Below, piece by piece: positions 58,759 to 64,000 of a DNA stretch of 64,000 nt. Within the stretch, counting starts at the first letter, position 1. The number at the start of each line of letters is the position of its first letter. The stretch is taken from assembly GCA_032629725.1 (NCBI GenBank), contig JAFEVB010000005.1, forward strand, positions 372,001 through 436,000, in the 5' to 3' direction. Position numbers and translations under genes: made by a program. This DNA is from Gremmenia infestans (taxonomy: Eukaryota; Ascomycota; Leotiomycetes; Helotiales; Hamatocanthoscyphaceae). The notes beneath the pieces are model-generated. The model worked only from the letters and a program-made list of their open reading frames with translations. It had not been told where the DNA came from and did no database searches.

Positions 58759-59851
58759 GTTGCAGCAGAGGAGGTGATCTTGAGTTGGGGAAAAAGAAGG
58801 TTGAGCAAGCGGTGATGATCCTGTTCTGTTGATACCTAGATACCTAAACAAAAACATTTCAGCCTCACTCAATCGCAAGGCACCGCACCACCGCCACAGC
58901 GTGAAACCCGCTAAAATTCTGCCACCCCCACCGCTCGGACACCCGCACCGTCACTTCTCTTTCAGGGGCATAAGGATAAGTAAGGTAAGGAAACATACTT
59001 CAGTGCTGAGTACCTTACACGATGATTTTGTTATACTTCCCGTTGCATAAGGTATACGTAAGGTCATACTTTTACCAATACATTACCAGAACTTGCTGTA
59101 CTGTACTACCCCTTATTCCGTTCCGTACCCTTCCCTTCTATTGAAAACGTGGGACCGACTGTAAGCGGTTGAAAGCGTGAGCGCGATAAACTTTGTCGGT
59201 TTTTGTTAGCTTATCGCAGAACTTTTTATTATCTGCGCAGAGCAGGCCGGCGGCGGGAAGCAGGGTACGTACTGTACAGTACCGTCCGCTTCCCACCTGA
59301 CTTGTGACTTGATCTGGATCTGGATTATTATCATCCGTGTCCTGACGCCCTCTTCAAATTCTGCCCCCTTCGCAATAAATATCCAGCTCTCCGATCCCGA
59401 TGACAAATAATACCTATCATCCCGTCTCTTTCTACTGTTCGAGTACCTGCACGCCAATTCTGCCTATGGACCTGAGAGCTTTCCTGGACACCTAGTTATT
59501 CATCTCGTGGCGGGCTGATCTACATGCACTGCGGACTGCTATGAGCTGCGGAAGCTGCTTTTGTTCCTCGCACTCGTGCCCGTACAGGATCTGATGTAGG
59601 TTCTGTGTTTCTCGGTGCCCTCCCTGCTGCGATCTTCTTTGGGTTTAAGGGTCTGGGAAATGACAGCCCCATTTGAATCGGAATCTGCATTTACAGGGCG
59701 AAGTGCCGTCAACGCCATGCGCCTGTCCCGCTCATAGTTTGCAATCAAAGAATAGAACTATAAAGCTAATGCTCCGTTGTTTCCAGTGGCTCTTTCCCCC
59801 GCAAACCCCTCGATATTTACCAACCGTTCTCCCCGCGCGAATCGAGCTTCT
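58759..59851. promoter_or_regulatory. Divergent intergenic region between CSE1 and TSC2
   Basis: About 1.1 kb of shared upstream sequence. It contains GTAC clusters (gtactgtact near 59097, gtacgtactgtacagtacc near 59265) and repeated aaggta words near 58983-59063. The TSC2 leader may be spliced, since a ttccag acceptor-like word lies at 59780-59785. Confidence 0.5.
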
Positions 59852-62800
59852 ATGCCTCCGTCCTCAGGAGACGCCCAGACTCCTGAGCCCAAAAGCACAA
59901 ATGGACTTGTCAGTGTCTTCAAGAGTTTGACTGGCGGAAAACAATCTCGCAGTCCCAGTTCGCACACTCCTGCTCTGATAGCTCCTCAACTCAATGGCTT
60001 GAGCAGTTCCCCACCTACAAACTTTGGAGGGCCTCCGAACTATGAAGAGTTATATGAACAGTTGAAGATCGGGAATCCTCTTCCCGATCGACTTGCGGCA
60101 GCAGAGGCGATACGCCATGCTGTTCAAGACTTTCCTCTGAGCGGTGTAGATTTTCCCCCGATTGGTGTTTTGGAAGATACTAACAAACTGTAGATAACAA
60201 GCATATTCAAAGAAGGGAAGGATCTCATCGAACCGACGAAAGCACCAGAAGCTCGAAATATTGGGTTTCAGCTTCTCACTGCATGCGTTCAAAATACATC
60301 CTCGACTGATCCGGAGCGGTTAGCTTACTTTCAAGTCCTCACTGCCCCAGCGAACCCAGAAGACTTTCACCTACAACTTGCATCTTTGGTGGAGTTGGCG
60401 AAACACGGCAAAGATTTGTCGGGCTTCCACTACCATACAATACCACTCCTGACAACTTGGCTACGAGAATGCTTCAACGCTACCGCGCTGGCCCGTCGCT
60501 CATTACCTCGAAACAAACCGAAAAGTAAATCTCCGCTTGGCGAGGAATCCAACCTATCTTTGCTCTTTGCATTCATTGTGGATGTCATAAAATTCAGCTT
60601 TAACGTTTCGAGCGATGAGACCGCTGGGGACCTTATTGATGTGGTTCTTTACATATGCCTACAAACGCCGGTAGCGACTGATTTGAGAGCTTGTATCAAT
60701 GTCATTGATACAATCGTCACCTATGGGGAGATTCCAAAGAACAAACTTGTTGACTGCGTCAAAGTTTTGTGTGCTATTCATTGCCTGGTGGAAGTTGTGG
60801 AACCAGAAGCATGGCGCTCAATCAGGACCCTCTGCCGCTCGCATAATGGCCAGACAACTGTTAGGATTCTTCTAAATATACTTCGCGATCCACCGGCAAC
60901 TGGAGGTCCTGGCAAGCATGCTATTCGTGAAATCCGTGGAGCTTTGTCGGTTTTAGAAAAGTTGTTCACGAAGAGTAGTGAAAAGGGGTATCCCCTGGTA
61001 CCCTTCACACTCCTAGTACATGCTCTCAACAAAGTCGTGTCAATAAGACACACCAAAGTTGAGGCGGATGCGTTGAAACTCATCCTATCTTTGTTCGGTG
61101 ACGAAGGCGACGAAGTCCCAGACAATGTGATGGAAGAGGATTGGGCTTTGATGTTTGATGTAGTGGTGAAATGCTCGCGACGAGCGTTGGAGACATCTGA
61201 CGGTAGCCCAATTGCTACTAGGTCTCGAATGACAAGCCCTATGGGCCAGGAAGAGATAAGCGATCGAAATTTGGTAACTACTCTGGGGCAAACACTCTAC
61301 AGTCTCATCGTTCGGGTAGAGCAACTCCTGGTCAGGTTCAAGGGCAGCGACTTCTACCAGCGCGAAGACTGCATGAACTTCTTCGTTCAAGTTCATGCTC
61401 ACCTACCTGAGTCCTGTGCCGAACTGGTCATTGATTACTTCATGGACTATAGGTTGTGCTACCCTACAGATCTAGATTGGAAGAGAAATATTAGGACAAT
61501 CCTCGAGGCCTTCTTTGACGATCGCTCCCAGCCAACACCTATTCGACTCCACGCGATCGAAGCGGTCACGGACGTCTATCAGGTCGTGGAAATGATGGAT
61601 GATCAAGAAGACCCCAATCTCATACCTGATTTTGTCTCGGCACTGCTGGATGACACGGGCGACGAGAAGGATATTGCAGTGTTACAGGAGCTAGTTTCCT
61701 TTGCCGTATCCGTTGCTGAAAAGGCTGAACGTCCCCTGTTCGACAAGGTCATCGATGCTATCCGTGGGAGCGTCACAAGTGATCGTCTTCAATCCCCGCT
61801 TGGATCTCCACCCGCATCTCGACACGGCTTAAGTAGGCCTGTTTCTTCAGCTGTGCCCAATCCTAATCTGGTCCAGACTCCATCAAATGTTGTCACGAAA
61901 GGCTTCGTTCATATTTTCATGAGAACCATGGATAAATCCACCTTCAAAGCTCTTCGGATGTTCGAGGAAATACTCTCTATCGCCAAGTCTCCTGACTGCG
62001 AGACAGATGCGCGTATATCGGCCATGAAGATGCTTTTCCGCTTAAGAGCAGACTGGGCGAATAGAGTCTTTTTAATTCCCCAGACTGAATCTGAGGGCTT
62101 GGCAGCATCTTTGTATCGAACAACAGGTTCATTGGCCAGAAAGCACGCTACTGACGAAGCAGCACAACAGCACCGCTTATCTAGAAATGAAGATGCTATC
62201 TCTCGTCTATCGCGGAGTACTTCCTTTGGTCAAGGACATTCTCAACCTAGACAGCCTGTACGATTGGGAAGTGGTGCTAGCAGGACTCTCCAACGAAATC
62301 ATCAGATGTGGATGTATCCAGACCCAGAAGCCCTCCCAGAAAGTCCCTCTGACAACTTAAGCTCGCGGCTGATTTCCATCGCCAACGATGAAGTTGATCA
62401 TGAAGACGATGAAGCGAATGAGAAGGTTCTAGGGGATGATGGTACTGGTGAAGGATCCGAACCCGAAGAAGAGCAGATTCAGACCAGCTCACCCTTGAAA
62501 CACCAGGCGACGCTAAATATTGGAATGTACGTTGAGACTGTGACTAGACTTCTAGAGAATCAGTGCGACTGGGAGGTCTATAGCTTCATTCTGGTTCACC
62601 TGCCCTCTCAGTTAACAAACCAAGCTCTCTTCAAAAGTCAGAGTGCGATTAAGAAGATCAGGGAATTGAGGAAGGTGCTATGTGATCTTCTCAAGAATGA
62701 TAGCTTTCAAGAGCCGCCGGGCTCATCAGGCCTTCGTAAAGCCGACGTGGCAATCTGCCTCTTCCAGATATTGAACATGGTCATGGGCTATCACCACCAT

Positions 62801-64000
62801 TTTTTCAAGAACGACCAAGATGAAATTGTTCGAACATTTGTGCTAGGAATAGGATCACATTGGGAGCGAACTGCCAAATGTTGCATCCACGCTCTCTCGA
62901 TATGTTGTCATGAGATGCCTGGATCGACAAGCAAGTCGCTGATGACCATTCTCCAAAAGATGTCAACAATCATCACACAGTCTCAGGTTGCTGTTCACAT
63001 TCTTGAGTTTCTGGCCTGTCTTGCTAGGCTGCCTGACCTTTATATCAATTTCAGAGAAGAAGAGTATCGAACGGTGTTTGCAATTTGTTTTCGTTACCTC
63101 CAGTACGTCAGAGACCAACCGGCCAAGGAGGGATCTTCTCGCAGCAGCTATCCTCATGCAAGGAATTCTGCGGTCATTACAGAGCACAGCGTGTTTGAGA
63201 GCAACCTCCAACCGAATACATCCGACGATCTACCGCAATATGTCTATGCACTGGCTTATCATGTCATTATATTCTGGTTCCTGTCACTAAAGCTCAATGA
63301 TCGAGCAGGTCAAGTCAGTTGGATTGCCAAAAATCTCGTCTCGATAGATGCCAACGGCAAAGAAAAAATGGACGAGCAGGCGCAAGCTACGCTTGACTTT
63401 ATGCAGCGCGTCGCCTATGCAGATGTCGACGATTCGAGAGCAGATCCTACCTTTACGTCTGACCGTTTTGGCGAGATCTTGAAGAAGCGATGGATAGTCG
63501 GCCAGAGTGTTGTGACTGTGGAACAAGCAACTAGAGGCGGTTGGGCTCAAATCACAAAACGACAGCCGTCAGGAACTTCGTGCTACATAATCCGCGAGAA
63601 ATTCAGCAGGCCTCCAGCACACCAAAGCCCAGTTTCAGCAGATTCCACGAGAGAATCTCGGCACTCTGATAATAACATGGTCCTCCCAAGTCATCTCTTG
63701 CTGCAGTTGACCGCCTCAATCCCTCAGGCTGCGGATTCGATTCGTCCGATTCCATTACCCATGGATGCTGCTATGGACCGAGCAATCAAATCATTGGATC
63801 GCAACTTCACTGTCGATGGCCACAAAGTAGGTGTGGTATATGCTGGTGAAAACCAAACGCACGAAGTCGAGATTCTGGCAAACATCATGGGCAGTACTGA
63901 TTACACCGACTTTCTCACGGGTTTGGGCACCCTCACGAAATTGAAGGGTGCTGATTTCAACACCCAAGGCTTAGATCGCTCTGGCGACTCTGATGGCGAA
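59852..64000 (+). CDS. TSC2: Tuberin (Tsc2), RapGAP-family regulator of Rheb/TOR, 3' end outside window
   Basis: Tsc2 with Tsc1 forms a GTPase-activating complex for Rheb and so restrains TORC1. Exon 1 (59852-60145) and exon 2 (60194 to the window end) join in phase at a 48-nt intron with a TACTAAC branch. At least 1367 aa are seen and the frame is open to base 64000. The N-terminus is Ser/Pro-rich (FKSLTGGK). Most of the rest is a helical HEAT-like body. An acidic linker is near DEVDHEDDEANEKV. The last ~60 residues, VGVVYAGENQTHEVEILANI then GSTDYTDFLTGLGTLTKLKG, are the opening of the RapGAP domain. The window ends before the catalytic Asn-thumb helix. The start is the first in-frame ATG; an upstream exon is possible. 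Confidence 0.93.

Noticed and set aside
1..64000. CRISPR arrays, secondary-metabolite cluster or other multi-gene system
   Set aside because: The genome is fungal, no polyketide/peptide synthase or regularly spaced array is present, and adjacent genes belong to unrelated core functions.

Overview
The window is nuclear DNA of a filamentous ascomycete (Pezizomycotina), most likely a leotiomycete-type species. That placement is a judgement from the gene set and not a computed result. The basis is short introns (about 45-60 nt) with GTRNGT donors and TACTAAC/GCTAAC-like branch sites. The genes are fungal: a CON7-type C2H2 factor, Rce1, Ale1, Thi20 and an exo-beta-1,3-glucanase. Intergenic spaces are large. 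I saw no rRNA, tRNA, CRISPR array or bacterial-style operon. Fifteen protein genes are called: fourteen confident, and one Gag-like ORF less so. Two further CDS entries are only candidates. Multi-exon genes are given as one span, with exon limits in the evidence.

Layout. 0-16 kb: a Derlin (+); a secreted GH5 glucanase (-); a serine-rich protein with two C-terminal membrane segments (-); RCE1 CaaX protease (+); ALE1 MBOAT acyltransferase (-). 16-24 kb: VPS45 (+), head to head with ALE1; a lone Copia-Gag-like ORF (+); CON7 (-). 24-36.6 kb: a gap of almost 13 kb with no convincing large gene, holding G-rich tracts, GTAC palindromes and one small spliced candidate transcript. 36.6-39.6 kb: PUF3 (-), with all eight Pumilio repeats readable. 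39.6-44.6 kb: mostly non-coding, with a 2EXR/F-box-like scrap. 44.6-45.2 kb: a one-TM protein with two LPxY motifs (+). 47.4-50 kb: DBP2 (-), with a long intron before the last helicase motifs. 50.7-54.5 kb: THI20 (-), twelve exons, head to head with an F-box gene (+). 55.5-64 kb: CSE1 (-), head to head with TSC2 (+), which runs off the window just inside its RapGAP domain.

How the genes fit together. This is a housekeeping and regulatory neighbourhood, not a cluster. Derlin, Rce1 and Ale1 act at the ER. Vps45 acts in endosomal SNARE fusion. Cse1 recycles importin-alpha. Tsc2 restrains Rheb/TOR. Puf3 and Dbp2 act on RNA. Thi20 makes and salvages the thiamine pyrimidine. Con7 is a morphogenesis regulator. 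No new multi-gene system is evident. The points most worth a second look are RNA-level: the DBP2 intron, a palindrome beside a branch site, a 19-nt micro-exon, a GC-AG intron and a stop-free 51-nt intron in PUF3. Also notable are the lone Gag-like ORF and the long space upstream of CON7.
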